Source of the DNA: Calycina herbarum
Lineage: Eukaryota > Ascomycota > Leotiomycetes > Helotiales > Pezizellaceae
Reading direction: 5' to 3'
Length of the DNA stretch: 64,000 nucleotides
Assembly: GCA_001414485.1 (NCBI GenBank)
Contig: LLEY01000097.1
Coordinates: forward strand, 62,001 to 126,000
In this document: in pieces, positions 46,463-58,185 of the stretch
Layout of the letters: each line of letters opens with the position of its first letter
Position numbering within the stretch: the first letter of the stretch is position 1
The notes under the pieces: model-generated
The model's input: the letters and a program-made list of their open reading frames with translations, nothing else
What the model was told of the DNA's origin: nothing
Databases searched by the model: none
Position numbers and translations under genes: made by a program

Positions 46463-48388
46463 ATGGAAGGCGTTGCAATTGCCTCGAGCTTCGCCGGCAT
46501 CCTCTCATGTGCTGGTCAATCTATCAATGGTATCATCAAGCTCAAAGCCTTCTTTAGCGACGTTTCATCAGCACCAAGACGAATAAGTGAACTCATAAGA
46601 GAACTAGATGATCTCCGAGACGTCATGACACAGATTGAACAACTGGTTGAAATGCTGGAGCAGACCCCGGAATCGAAATTGAGGGGTACATACTCCTTAA
46701 ATACGGCAGCTCTCAGGGACCATACGAAAAGCTGTGCTAAAAACATTGGAGATTGGGTAGCTTTTGCAGAGAGATTGGACCCGAGGACTGAAAAGGGTAT
46801 CCGGGCATTTTTCAAAAAACTCAAGGTTGCTTCTGACAAGAGAGGGTTCGAAGAATTTGGCAATAAAATCTCATGTCACCAGCAGAGGATTGGAATTAGT
46901 TTGTCGGTACTCGGAAGGTAGGCCCTGATGGTCTCTTATTGCCTCCCCAGTAATTCTAACATCTTGAACTTTATTGACCCTTGTTATAGGTCTTTTGATT
47001 ATCTTGGCATCGAACGAATTGATAACCTTGGTCGCAAGTTTGATGGCTTGACAGAAGCCCATCTTCATTTGAGTAACCAGATCAATGATCATACGCTATC
47101 ACCCGGAGGCCCCAATGAAAACCAGGAAGCTCTTCGGTCTGTTGTGGGGGAACAGCTGGATCCTCTGAAGAAATTAGTCACTGAATCGCTCAGCAACCAA
47201 ATGGAACGGCTTTCTATCAATCATTCAGAGAGTCAAGACAGTTTGAGAAGTATATCGGAAAGTCTCTCAAGTTTAGCATCTCACTTTTCACAATTTATGG
47301 GAGGCGGTACTGTTGAACCTCATTTCAAACAACAATCCCCAGAACTCTCTCTGGAATGGTGCTGCGATGCCCTGTCCGGGATCGACGATGCCTTCGAAGA
47401 AGGAGAGAACCGTAGAACTTGTCTCTATTGTTACAAAGTATTTTCATGGAAACATGGTACTGATCACTCCTATATACGTGGGAAACATCTTGCGGATTCT
47501 CACGCTTTTGGTGCTTGCAATTTAGCGATATCATACCAGACCTGGCCCGAATTACAACGGCATCTGGTAAATTTTCACAGCATGGATGCAGGAGCTGCTT
47601 CCATCCAGCAACACGTATTCCGAAAAAAGAAACCAATGAATCTTTTCCGTGGGGATTTGACTTGCAAAGGGCAGCCTTTTACACAGGAGAAATCTCCTTC
47701 TACGCTGAGTCTCATTCTCCATTGCAAATTGCAATCCGTGATCGGAGATATTTCTCCTGGGATGATGAAGGACATGTCACTGGTACTTGGGTGCACGTCC
47801 TATCAGAAGAAAATAGCCAATCTTCTCGGTCTATTGGAGTGCCAACTTGACTATGGGAGCAAAGTAGATTTGTTCAAGCATATGGACGTTCCAGTTGCTT
47901 GCATTGAAGAGGAGCTTATGGTATCCAACAATGAGGACCTCGTGATCCTCCCGATCCATTCTCCGGAACAGAGCTACATCAATTCTTATTTCAAATCTGA
48001 ACGGATTCATGGTCTGGCCGTTCGCAGATTTCAAGACCAGAGACATTCAATCAATTATTGGTTCATGGAAGTTTTCCGTTTTTCTCGACCAACGCGAGTT
48101 CTTTTGAGGAACGGTCGTATAGTTTCTGGCATGAGACCAAAACATACCGATTGGGTTCTGGAATCGTTAAAATTCCTCGAGGGAGATGGAACTTCGAATG
48201 GTTCTGAGCCGAGCTATAACCCTTCTGATGGAGCGATTGACAGCAGGGACTCTTTGAAGTCGGCCTTAGACGATCCACCATGGAAGTGCCCAATTGAAAC
48301 TTGCAATTACCACGAGTATGGATGGCCAACCGAGGGAGATATGGAAAGACATTTCAGCGACAAACATGCTGCTACCTCGCAGACATGA
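46463..48388 (+). CDS. Protein with HeLo-like/STAND-type N-terminal domain and C-terminal C2H2-like zinc fingers
   Basis: Exons 46463-46917 and 46990-48388 (72-nt intron, GTAGGC donor) give 617 residues. Residues 1-150 resemble the fungal N-terminal domain found on STAND/NLR proteins and HET-S-like cell-death proteins (EGVAIASSFAGILSCAGQSI; then a helical region with RRISELIRELDDLRDVM). A helical linker follows (about 165-290). The rest has Cys/His patterns: CLYCYKVFSW, with downstream paired His; a second at about 385-410; and CPIETC with paired His at the end. Combining this N-terminus with zinc fingers, not with an NB-ARC/NACHT, is common in uncharacterised fungal proteins. The frame ends at TGA 48386-48388, but another complete C2H2 finger follows in the same frame up to TAA at 48479-48481. 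Function is unknown; a role in non-self responses is speculation. Confidence 0.7.
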
Positions 48389-48481
48389 TACTACAATTGC
48401 GACGTTTGCGGATATTGTTGTAGGTGGAAGGTATATCTCGAGCGGCACATGAAGAAAGTACATGGAGCGACTGGTGTATAA
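48389..48481 (+). other. In-frame C2H2 finger coding segment beyond the stop
   Basis: Thirty sense codons directly after the TGA at 48386-48388 in the same phase read YYNCDVCGYCC and onward to RHMKKVH, a perfect C-x2-C-x12-H-x4-H finger, then TAA. It suggests that the ancestral protein was longer, or that the stop is read through at some rate. Confidence 0.65.
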
Positions 48482-49258
48482 GCCAGAATGTATATTTTAT
48501 AGTGAGGAGTAAGAAGTTTGGTGGTTGCTCTTCGGTACACTTTATCTTATTGTGTGAGATATTGTCGTCTAATCGCAACTATCAATGGAGAAGGTTTAGA
48601 AGAATTCAGAACTCGAGTTCTAAATTATTCTAAATTTTCTCGAACAATGATTCTAATTGTCCTAGACTATTTCAGGCAATGTTGGTTGGTGGGGTGCCCG
48701 AGAACAATCACCGGGCGTCTTGCCATTACCTCGTATCCCTTCCACAGTGCCTGTGTACACTTTTGAGAAGTGGGTGCTTTTAAGACTACAACGTGGGGTT
48801 GGATACTCGATGGCATATTGTATACGTGGACTTGCTTCTAAAGTGTCTAAAGTAGCCCACTTCTCACAGGTATCTCGCTGTGGATATTAAAAGCAACAGT
48901 AAATAAATCACTTGTTCAAACTTTCCAGCCTTTTTAGAACATGGATTGTTCTAAAAACATAGGTTAATATTCCCCATTATTCTAAGTACATTGGATAACT
49001 AACTTGAATACCCTAGAAAATTGGAACAACGAGACAGGCAGGCAGGTACAAACAAACCCAATGTATTCACTACCACTTTTAATGTTCATCGTAAGGGTAT
49101 ACATACACACTGTGGGGATATACCGACAAGAGGGATTGTTTCGCACAATGGTCAAGTAGGTGACAGAAAAAACAATGACAAAATCCTTATATCACTCGTT
49201 CTTTCTAGCGTAGGTGCCCTCCAAAACTACATCACTAACCACCATATTTATCTTTTAT
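48482..49258. other. Intergenic region between convergent genes, no gene seen
   Basis: T-rich 3' flanks of the two genes. A short inverted pair, CCACTTCTCA near 48855 and TGAGAAGTGGG near 48764, could form a hairpin. No gene supported. Confidence 0.45.
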
Positions 49259-50284
49259 CTACATAGCACCGTAAGCGAGAACGGCAGCAGCACCAGCAAC
49301 CCAAATCGGCGCCTTAGTAGCAATTGCACCACCTGCCGATGTACTACTAGTTCCTGCCGATGTACTACTAGTTCCACTTCCAGCACCCGTCGCAGCAGAT
49401 CCAGCGGATCCAGAAACTGCTGTCCCAGAAGAGAGTGTAGTTCCACTTCCAATAATCGTCACACCCCGAGATCCAGAACCAGTACTTCCAGCGACCGAGG
49501 TAGGGGCTGAGGCAGAGGCGGATTGGATAATGGTCGTCCCTTTTGATGTACCAGATGCCCCAATAATCACAACTCCAGCACTTCCATTTGCAGAGGCTCC
49601 ATTACCTCCACTTGTTCCCGAGTTGTTGTTTGTGGAACTGCCCCCACTAGCATTGGAATCCCCAGAACTGCTTGATGCATTCCCTCCAGTCCCGCCATTG
49701 GTACCTGACGCATCTCCACCAGTGTTCCCTCCCGTGTTGCCACTTGTCCCGCCATTGCTCGACGAAGACGAACTGCTCGATGAACTTCCTGAGCCTCCAA
49801 CCACCGACACATTGTTACTGCTACTGCTTCCATTGGATCCTTCACTAACCGAACTCCCAGTCGCTGAGGAACCCGCCGAAACAGTTTGAACGGCGTCCCC
49901 AATACATGTTAATCCGGCACTGACTGCTGTGGTGACGGCTCGTTTGCCCAAGAATAAAAGTGGTTTTGGCGTCACAACAGCTTCAGTGCGTGCGATGACT
50001 GGTGAAGGGGTAATAGTAGGTGGGGACTCTGTCGAGGTAGCCTCTGAGCGAGCCCCTACGCCAGCTAAACGAGAAGCGAGGTCTTTGGAGCGACTGGCAG
50101 CAGCTGCGGACAGCGAGGAGGATCTACTGACAGCTGCTGCGGTGAGGGATGCTGGTTTCTCACCGCTGAAGTGGCCGTTCACGCAGCAAAATGTGTTCCA
50201 CATGTCTCCATTGCAAGTTGCGGCTTGTCCCAGAGTTGGGAGGAGAAGGGTGAGTGGAACGAGGAAGAGAGTTGAGGACTTCAT
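49259..50284 (-). CDS. Secreted Ser/Gly-rich protein with GPI-anchor signal
   Basis: 341 residues in one exon. An N-terminal signal peptide (KSSTLFLVPLTLLLPTLGQA) is followed by a small Cys-containing segment (TCNGDMWNTFCCVNG) and a variable middle. From about residue 135 to 320 the protein is nearly all Ser, Gly, Asn, Thr and Ala with short repeats (NTGGNTGG, STSAGTSSTSAG, GVTIIGSGT), expected to be heavily O-glycosylated. The C-terminus has small residues and then a hydrophobic tail (WVAGAAAVLAYGAM), the pattern of GPI attachment. Likely a cell-wall or surface protein. Repeat length is probably variable between strains. The antisense frame at 49530-49889 is a compositional shadow. Confidence 0.78.
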   Translation of the reverse strand: MKSSTLFLVPLTLLLPTLGQAATCNGDMWNTFCCVNGHFSGEKPASLTAAAVSRSSSLSAAAASRSKDLASRLAGVGARSEATSTESPPTITPSPVIARTEAVVTPKPLLFLGKRAVTTAVSAGLTCIGDAVQTVSAGSSATGSSVSEGSNGSSSSNNVSVVGGSGSSSSSSSSSSNGGTSGNTGGNTGGDASGTNGGTGGNASSSSGDSNASGGSSTNNNSGTSGGNGASANGSAGVVIIGASGTSKGTTIIQSASASAPTSVAGSTGSGSRGVTIIGSGTTLSSGTAVSGSAGSAATGAGSGTSSTSAGTSSTSAGGAIATKAPIWVAGAAAVLAYGAM

Positions 50285-52115
50285 TGTGATTTTTGGTGTG
50301 AGGATGGAATCGTTGTGAGGTGATTTGTGTTTTGATATTGATATTGATGCTGATGAAGAGTGAGAGATAGGGCGAGTATGTCACTTATGTATTCTTGGGG
50401 CTTTTCATGTTCCGATGTTGAAACTTGGAATAAGTAAGCAACGGTAGGGTGCAAATCCTACTTTAACCTACTTCCAGTATACAAATCGTGGGGATTGACC
50501 CAAGCGTGGCTAAAAGTTGTCAATGGAACTCCATACGAAGTGCATGCGCCTTATTTTAGTGGGACTGCTGAAATATTACTGGCAGATTGGTACGAATTAA
50601 GGTTGCAGAACCGAGGAACAGGGTTGGTATTCCTCCTTAGGCCGCTCCAGCACACTAGTAAGTGAACCCCAGACGAAGGCACGACAGGTCTTTCTGACTC
50701 AATCACAGTGACATTCCAATTTCTCACGTCGCTTCCATGTTAAATGAGGCTCTTCATTGGCATGATATGTTTCTTGGCTGTGGCGTTTGCACAAGTAAAG
50801 CTCACCGTCGAACATCAATCCCGGAGAGAACACTTCGGAAAGAAAACACTCTCGCTAATTAAACAGAAATACTCGCATGCCACCTCCAATCGCAAGCTTC
50901 ACTTCCAGGAGTTTGTGTTCCATGCGGCTAGGCTTATTTGGGCAAATCAAAACGTCGAGTAAAGGCCAGATTAATGCACCATATAGCTAACGTTTTTTAA
51001 TTTACAGCCTGATAGTCTTCCCCGGTTCAAAAGTATCTCATAACAAACGGTGAGAGTCTCAAGCCTTACACAGCCCTATGAGGAGTTAAAACTAAGGAAA
51101 AGAAGGGTGGCTGCAGTATATACCAACAAATTAAAATTTAGCGAAAAAAATCTAAACATAGCATCCCCCAGAAAACTCAACCACACAATTGTGACTCGTT
51201 CTAGATGAAACACTCAACACAGATAATAAGAATCACCTGATATGGAAATGCTTTTCATTGGTGCTATCTCGCCTTCTTGCTGGGACGAAAAATACGCAAA
51301 GAGGCACAGTGTCCAAATCCAGTAACCATTTCATCAAGGATTCGAATTCCACACTCAGCCTCAGCCAAAACCTCCCCTTCCCCACATTTTGGATCAGGTC
51401 CGCCCCTTACTGTACTAGTAAAACGTTCCAAAGGAACCAGTTGTCATTTTCTCTGCCGCTCATAGTCCCATAAATCTCAGCCCTGCCCAATGCTCCCAGC
51501 ACCCATCTCCACCCACACCACCTATACAGGTATACCCGAACGAAGATACCTTTTTTAGATCATCTTATTTTATGCCTGCCAAATGATTCCAAAAATCAAA
51601 ATATTTGCTTTTTAAATTTCCTTGACTAGGAGTCAACTTCAATGAATACGCATTCAATTATGTACAGAATTTAGGTATAGTCACCGTCAACGGCTATTAA
51701 CTGAGTCCCCGTTTTACACTAAAACCCGTGGTTTTCGTTCTACAATTTTGCTATATAGGCTCTATAAAATTAATTCTTTCTAGATAATTGATTGTTTAAG
51801 TAATTTAAACCCTTTCTATAACTTAGATTAGCTCTAATCAAAACAATCCTTTATGTATAGTACTCTAAAGTAGGAGATTTCGGGAAAAGGTCGGTTTTAT
51901 AGACAAATATTACGAATTTCAACTAAAAATCAGTAGTCTACGCGCGTACTTCTACTCTATAAGGAGACTTTACTTAATAGAAAAACCTAATTAATAAAAG
52001 ATCTTCAATACTCGAAAGAACTCTAGAAATTAATTATAGACATTTTAGTTGATTGGCGTATCATTACTACGTCTTTCTAAACTAGGCAAAACGGCGTGGG
52101 GTTGCACAAATCGCT
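50285..52115. other. 1.8-kb intergenic region, no gene seen
   Basis: The 5' flank of the surface-protein gene, grading to AT-rich DNA from about 51540. Short frames (50744-50962, 51258-51473) show no recognisable product; the first begins with a hydrophobic stretch (LFIGMICFLAVAFA) that could mimic a signal peptide, but it ends after 72 codons with no homology I recognise. Confidence 0.45.
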
Positions 52116-52550
52116 TAACGAGTCTGCGGGCATGGGTCTGTGCGTACATGGCATTTTCACGATTTTCACGATTTTCAGCCCTTCCACCAACAAATATACC
52201 TCCTACTACCCTCCTACTAGACGACTAGCATCACGAAAAGGGTTACTACAAAACAAGGAGGCTATACACCAATTACACTGGTTTAGGTAGAGAAGTACTA
52301 GCGGTGGATTAAACAAGCTCTTCATAAACGTCAACACTAACCTACTACTGTAGAGGAGAGGCGCTAAGCTATCATAGAGGAATATAATACTATACCCCAG
52401 GATTAGATTAATAAGTTGATTTTAAAGCAGAAGCATTAGGTTAATATATAAATAAAACGCTATAGTTGTCTACTCCTAATTAAATTAAGTGTTGATTTAT
52501 GAAGTAATGTTTATCGTGAAAATGCCCTGTACGATGCCCGCAGGCTCATA
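52116..52550. mobile_element. ~430-bp element with inverted termini (52120-52547)
   Basis: GAGTCTGCGGGCAT (52120 on) is matched in inverse by ATGCCCGCAGGCTC (ending 52547). GTACATGGCATTTTCACGAT further inside is matched by ATCGTGAAAATGCCCTGTAC. The left arm carries about 7 additional bases between the two blocks, plus a repeated TTTTCACGA. The interior is AT-rich. The target duplication is unclear (TA or TTA are candidates). Confidence 0.6.
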
Positions 52551-52753
52551 ACAGCTGTTAACTAGTACTGTATCGTAAAACCACTATCCTTCATTTCAAC
52601 GAGTCAAACAAGCCGTAAAATAAAAACCACTCCGCCAAAAGAAATAGAAGAAAAGAGAGCACGACACACACTTGGTCATGAAAAGCTAGTTCCTTCAGCC
52701 CGGTGAAAGAAATTCTCAGCATGAACGCCAACCCACCACGCTAACCCCCTCCC

Positions 52754-55731
52754 TCATCCACTTCCCATCTCTCTCCCACCTCGCACCTTCGAGACGTGTT
52801 GACTCAGATTTTCTTGAAATTCTATGACCAGCTCATACATGACATCAATATCATCGAAAACAATTGATGTCCGCCCTTTCTGCTGTGCCAAAGCCTGAGC
52901 AGAGGAGATTATGTTACGAATCTGCCGTCCATTCAATCTCGTCATTGTCTTTCTAACATCCTTCCTGACCAGAGTCTCGACTTGTGAGTCAAACTTCTCA
53001 GAATTGTCGTGCTCGATCTTGGTTAAGAGTTTGTTCCAAATACTCTGACTTTGCTTTACGTCCAAGTCGGTGTACTTTACTGCAAGATGGATACGTGAAA
53101 GTACCGCGATGTCGAGGGCTGGTACACGGTTTGTGGTTAAGATCAAAATTCCGTCATAGTACTCCAGGATTCTGAGCATAACTAATTGAAATCTCAGCAT
53201 TTTCATTTGTCAAATCTTTCGCTACTTAATGCTTACCTGAGACTAGGGAGTTCCGCTCGCTGTTTGTTCCACTTTCCCGTGATTCTAGGAATACGTCGGC
53301 CTCATCTCTTTCAGTGAGTCAGTGTGTTTTCTTCCGAAATTCCTCGCAATGCACTTACATCAAAAGAACAGCTTCCCAGCGTGCTGCAAGTGCAAAATGG
53401 CGTTCAAGATTCATTTCGACAGTATCTGCCTTGAGGCCGATTTCAGCGACGCTAATCGAGAAGAGCGGTTTTCCACTAGCTTTTGCGACAAGCTCAGCTG
53501 TCAAAGTCTTACCAACTCCAGGGGGGCCTAGCAAGTATTCTAAATTAGCTTTGGTGCAGTATTAGGATTGTGGGATGTTACCATGGAAGAGAAGAACCAG
53601 TCCATTGCCTTTTCCATCCGTGAAGTCCCTAAGCTTCTTTTGCTGTTTCTTTTTCCTTGGAGTTTGGCCGGAAAGCCCTTCGCGCTGGGAATTTTCATGG
53701 CTATCAACCAAAGCCCAGATGGCTTCTTTCTTGTCTTCATCAAGTTCCAGTGTTTCAGCAAATTCTCTTTTGCCGTTTACTTTCAATTCATGTAGATTCC
53801 AAACCATGAACTGAGCCCATTGTTTCACATGAGGTACATACCCTAGTACCCTTGGAGGGCAGAGTAAATAATGTTCTTCTTCAAGCTTCTTATTTAGGAT
53901 CATTTTCCTTGTGTAAAAAGTGGCTTGATCGTCCTTCTGGCTGCCTCGGCAGATGGCACAGCGACATCCTAGCAACTCTTGGTACTGATACATTCCACCC
54001 ATTGGTGCACTGGAGTCGTAATGTAGTAGATATGATTCGAAGTCCACAATGACATTTTGCTCGACCTGAGCAAATTTTAGTTCCAATTTGAAGTTAATGA
54101 ATTTACTAATACGAACGTTAACTGTCTTGGTCGTGCTCAATGGCTCAGAACTATCACTTCTTCTCAGGGAATCACTTCGGCTGAAAGTGGAGCCACGGTC
54201 GGAAGATTTCTGGAATGACTTTTGTTAATTTAGCTGCAGAACTGACTTTGATTTTGCTTACAGATATTGCTGAGACGCCCATATTTTTCGCATTTAGAAT
54301 AACAGGCCCTTTGTGCTCAAACAACGATGATTTCCCAGGAGGAAACAATGAATACCTTATGAATTCTCGACCCCGTTGGATGAGCTCTGGTCGTAATTCA
54401 GAAAACTTTGGGCTTTCGACTGGAAGGCCATTGTTTGGTGTTAATTTGTTTTCGGCAGTGGAAGTTTGGCTAACATTGATAGTCTCATCTGCAGAACGGC
54501 CATAGAACTCAATTGGATAACAAACAAGCGAGTCGATAGCTCTGGTGTTTTCATACCTTTCAATTTTGAATTGGTAAGATTTGGGCTCAAGCTGAGTACC
54601 ATTCCAATCCCAAGATAAGCAAGTCACTGTCCATTCCTGTGTATCCTTTTCAACTGGAACCCCACCGATTGATTGAATTTTGAACACTTGTGGTTCGTTC
54701 ATAAAAGGTGTGGCATATACCAGATTCCCAGGACAAAAAAGCGTCCATTGATGTTCGAAGGAAGTGACGAAAGCTTTGAGGTGTGTGTCTCTTATTTTGA
54801 AGTAAGACTCAAGCTCCTGTGTACCTCTGACACAGTTGAGCAGCAGAGTGAGATCCTCCTTGCTCCGTTTGGTGGTCGGCGAATCTATTTCAAGGGGCTT
54901 GGACGCAGCTTCCAACTTCGTCCAGTTATGGACGATAGCAACATATGGACTGGCGAACAATACAACTTCTCCGTCTAACGTAATTCCCGGATAATGTTTG
55001 ATGGTGATTTTAAGGAAATTCTTAAGATTGGGGTCCTCGATTTCAATTGTTGAGTAACTGTACTTTTTGTCGTCGTTCAGGACCTTGGTAAAGGTAAATG
55101 CTCTGTCACTTTTGCCGGCTTCGGTGTCGATATCTTTGGGCTTTGGGGTCTCGTTAATTTCTTCTTGGTCTTTGATAATTCTTTTCTCCGCTTTATCGTC
55201 CCAGCGACTAGTTACGTATCGTACTCGTGGCTGTGCATCTTAGTAAACATTCTGCACTAATCATTGAGTGCAAAAAAGACTGGAAGTTTTATATAGGTGC
55301 TCTCATGTGTGTGGAACAATGGGAGAAGTAGCGAGAATTATTACTGCAGGCTACATGGAGAGAACTTACCTTTTTTTCGTCTCCTTCGGTTCCATTTGGT
55401 TTGCTCCTGTCGGCCTCAGAACCCTTATCTCCATTCAAAACATCGAATCTCTTCTCCCTTGTCGGCGACGCAATAGAGTCGGGTGGTGTAGATGCATTTT
55501 CGTCGGATTTGCTAAGTAGCGCTTCTAGCTCTGCAATCCGTCTTTCTAGCAGAGACATGTATATTCTCTCCTTTTCCACCAAGCCACCAGTCGAAGTGAA
55601 ACCCTGAAGACGGTAAGTATAAACGTTTGAAATGATGGAGATTGACTAACACTGCTCTCATTTCCTGGGGCAGCTTTTGAAGTCATTGTTTCGTTCAATT
55701 TTGCTGCGGGCGAGATGGATAAGGATTCCAT
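52754..55731 (-). CDS. Second AAA+ ATPase of the DUF7025-like family
   Basis: Seven exons on the minus strand: 55731-55651, 55603-55370, 55230-54262, 54209-53582, 53527-53359, 53307-53237 and 53181-52754, totalling 859 residues. All phases close, so the gene is intact despite looking fragmented. Residues 28-105 include a coiled coil (LLERRIAELEALLSK). The DUF7025-like region has LSWDWNGTQLEPKSY, then SLVCYPIEF, then ELRPELIQRGREFIRYSL, in the same order as in the gene at 27327. Walker A is GPPGVGKT (638-645), split by an intron after its first base; Walker B is VLLIDEAD, also split. ILTTNRV and LSRIHLAV give sensor 1 and the arginine-finger area. A CRCAICRG pair in the middle might bind metal. 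The 5' intron near 55369-55231 (about 139 nt) is the longest. Substrate unknown. Confidence 0.85.
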
Positions 55732-56324
55732 ATACCTAGACTTTTGTGAGGCTCAAGTTCATGGCCAGAGGAGGGGAAGGAGTTTTAAAGATTGTACTGA
55801 GGGTGAGCCGGGCTGAGTCCTACTGCAACCCTGCATGTGAGTGTAGCAGGGAACCTACCTCACCTACCTAGAAGCAATGCATGAGGTATTCCGAAATGGG
55901 AATTTTGGACCCCAAGAGTTGACGAGGCTGGCGAATCAAATGGGAAATTTCGTATCTCACCCCTCCCCCCTCCCACCCCCCAAAAATATGATTGGGTTCT
56001 TGAGTTTTTGTGTAACACATTTAGAGAGGATGCGGGAAAGTATACAGGGTACTGGATTTAAATAGGTTATTTGTAAGAAATGCCTCACACCCTCAGGATG
56101 AATTTCCTTTTGCGACTGAGAACAAGCTGCAACAGGAAGTAGAGCCTCGATCGAAAATGTCTTCTTCGAGAGAGGCACAGCCGCCAGATTAGCTGATGTT
56201 CTTCAGAGGTTTTGGTGTGTTGTGACGTGGAAATGTGATATTGTTTCACGAACGTCACCAACTCTCAACAATCTGCAAAGAGTACTTTATCTCCAATGGA
56301 GAGAGTGGAACGAGTGATTTCCAG
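55732..56324. promoter_or_regulatory. Divergent region between the second AAA+ gene and the DUF7708 gene
   Basis: 593 bp between two opposing start codons, presumably both promoters. A C-rich run lies at 55957-55980. No gene seen. Confidence 0.5.
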
Positions 56325-58185
56325 ATGGCCGATGAGATCATGATGGAGCCACCACCTCCTTATTTCTCATTATACGACGAAACGAAACGAGAGTAGGTTT
56401 TTCTATCCGAACATCATCTATACAGACTGATAAAAAATAGTCAACTCATTCGTCCGTTGAAAGAAGCAGCTAAAAGTACTGAGAAACTTGACAGCACCAT
56501 AAATTGGATCACTTCACGGCCAAGAAAAAAGGGCAAGGAGCATAAATCTTTCAACAAACTCCTTCAGAGACCATACGATAAGAACATCACAAAACAAACT
56601 GTAGAAGATCTTATTTCCGAAGCAACGGCCGCACAAAAAAGAATTCTGGAACGCCGGCAGAAGGGTCCTAAAGCAATTCGACTGGCGAGTTAATTTGTGA
56701 ACTTTGCTGATAAATTTTCACAGTTCCTCGCATCATTTTCTGGAATTGTTGAGATTGTCAAAGTCGCCGATGAACAATGGGGAGGGCTCGCATACGGGAC
56801 TCTATCAGTCCTTCTCATCGTCGCGTACAACAAAAAGCAGAAAGAAGAGGTCATAGAAAAGGAACTCGATAATCTGAAAGAGACCTTTCCGCAATTTGAG
56901 GCTCTCAAGGACACTTATCCAGTTCAGAATCTCGAGGAACTTGTTGCCATTGTGTACGAAGATGTCATTGATTTCACGCGAATGGCGGCTCGGTACTATA
57001 AGAGGTCTGGCACGAGTGAGTACACTGTTTGAAGAAAATACATGAAAATGGTAGCTGAACCCAATAGGACGAACACTGAGTGCTATTTACGACCCCCCAA
57101 GAATGCGCATTGAAGAAAAGGTTAATCGCATTCGACATAATGGCGCAAAAGTCCTGGCTGAGACAAATATCAGACTTCATGGGCGAGTCAAAGAAATATA
57201 TGAGAAAGCACAGGCTCAACTTATCTCGACCGAAGCCCTTCATACGAAGATTGACGACCAAGGGCTACAGATTCAAGGCCAAGTCGTACGAATCCAAGAA
57301 CAGAGTGACCTAATTACCCTCCTCAAAATGCAACTTGAAAAGCAAAGTAAGGACAAAGCCAAGCAGCAGCTCAAAAAAATGGAGAACTTTCTTTTGCCCG
57401 GACAGAAAGATTACCACGAACGATGCCACGACTTTACCAACTTACGGGGACTTCACAGCATGTATCTCACAGCCGAGGATCTTCAAAGCCAGAAAGCCTT
57501 TTGGGTACTGGACATGTCCAGATTGCAGCAGGAGGATCTTTTCAGAAAGTGGCGACATGATTCCAAGTCAAGGTTCCTTCTGCTTACAGGTCAGAACCAT
57601 TGCGAAGCAAAGAAGAATACCTCCATGTGTTGGCTTTCTCCCGGCGCTCTTGCACTCATCGAACACCTTCAGGGCGAATACCCGACAGCATGTGTAATGC
57701 GATATGTATGCCAGATCAAGAATCTCAATGAAGCAAAGGTTCCGTTCAAAGACGTTATCTGCGGCCTTATATTCCAAGTCTTGGCCTGGAATCCAGATAT
57801 CCTCCATGAACGATATCAAGAGTATGTAAACAAGATTGAAGCTAGCGAGTGGAAAGACGAGGATATAGACGTGGTGATGAAAGCAAGAATCGGAGTCCTT
57901 GCGGAAGTACTCAACTTCTTTCAGACCTCGCAGCCGTTCTTTATCATACTTGATCGAATCGATAACTGTGATACTGACGTGGAAAATTGTTTGCATTTTT
58001 TAATCGACTTATTAGAGTTGGTGAACGGAAAATATTGTACTTTGAAGCTCTTTGTTATTTGTGATTCGGGTTATGGAAGGTTAGAAGAACACCACATCAA
58101 GAAATTGAGAAAGCGGGGTCAAGAATTTTTACTTACGAGATTGGAGTGGAATCAAGACTTTGATGAGGCTAAGCGTTATTGGTAA
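56325..58185 (+). pseudogene. DUF7708-containing STAND-like protein gene with in-frame stop
   Basis: Exons 56325-56392, 56441-57015 and 57068-58185 keep one reading phase for 586 codons, but a TAA at 56691-56693 (codon 107) interrupts it, two codons before the conserved VNFADKFSQFLASFSGIVE start of DUF7708. No splice choice removes it: there is no AG between the TAA and that motif. DUF7708 continues (WGGLAYGTLSVLLIVAYNKK; then VYEDVIDFTRMAARYY). The second half has a long coiled coil (about 255-330), then LLLTGQNHCEAKKNTSMCW in the place of a P-loop, and ILDRIDNCD resembling a Walker B, as in fungal STAND/NLR-like proteins, though without a clean GxxxxGKT. It could be a null allele, a recent pseudogene, or a case of stop suppression or sequencing error. 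Confidence 0.7.

Noticed and set aside
49530..49889. 119-residue Pro/Leu-rich frame opposite the surface-protein gene
   Set aside because: It is the complement of Ser/Gly-rich repeats; the minus-strand product has a signal peptide and GPI tail.
50744..50962. Possible small secreted protein (hydrophobic N-terminus, 72 residues)
   Set aside because: No cleavage-supported mature domain, few Cys, no supporting context; could be chance.
52754..55731. The second AAA+ gene as a fragmented pseudogene
   Set aside because: Six introns with consensus ends restore a single 859-residue frame with intact Walker A, Walker B and sensor motifs.
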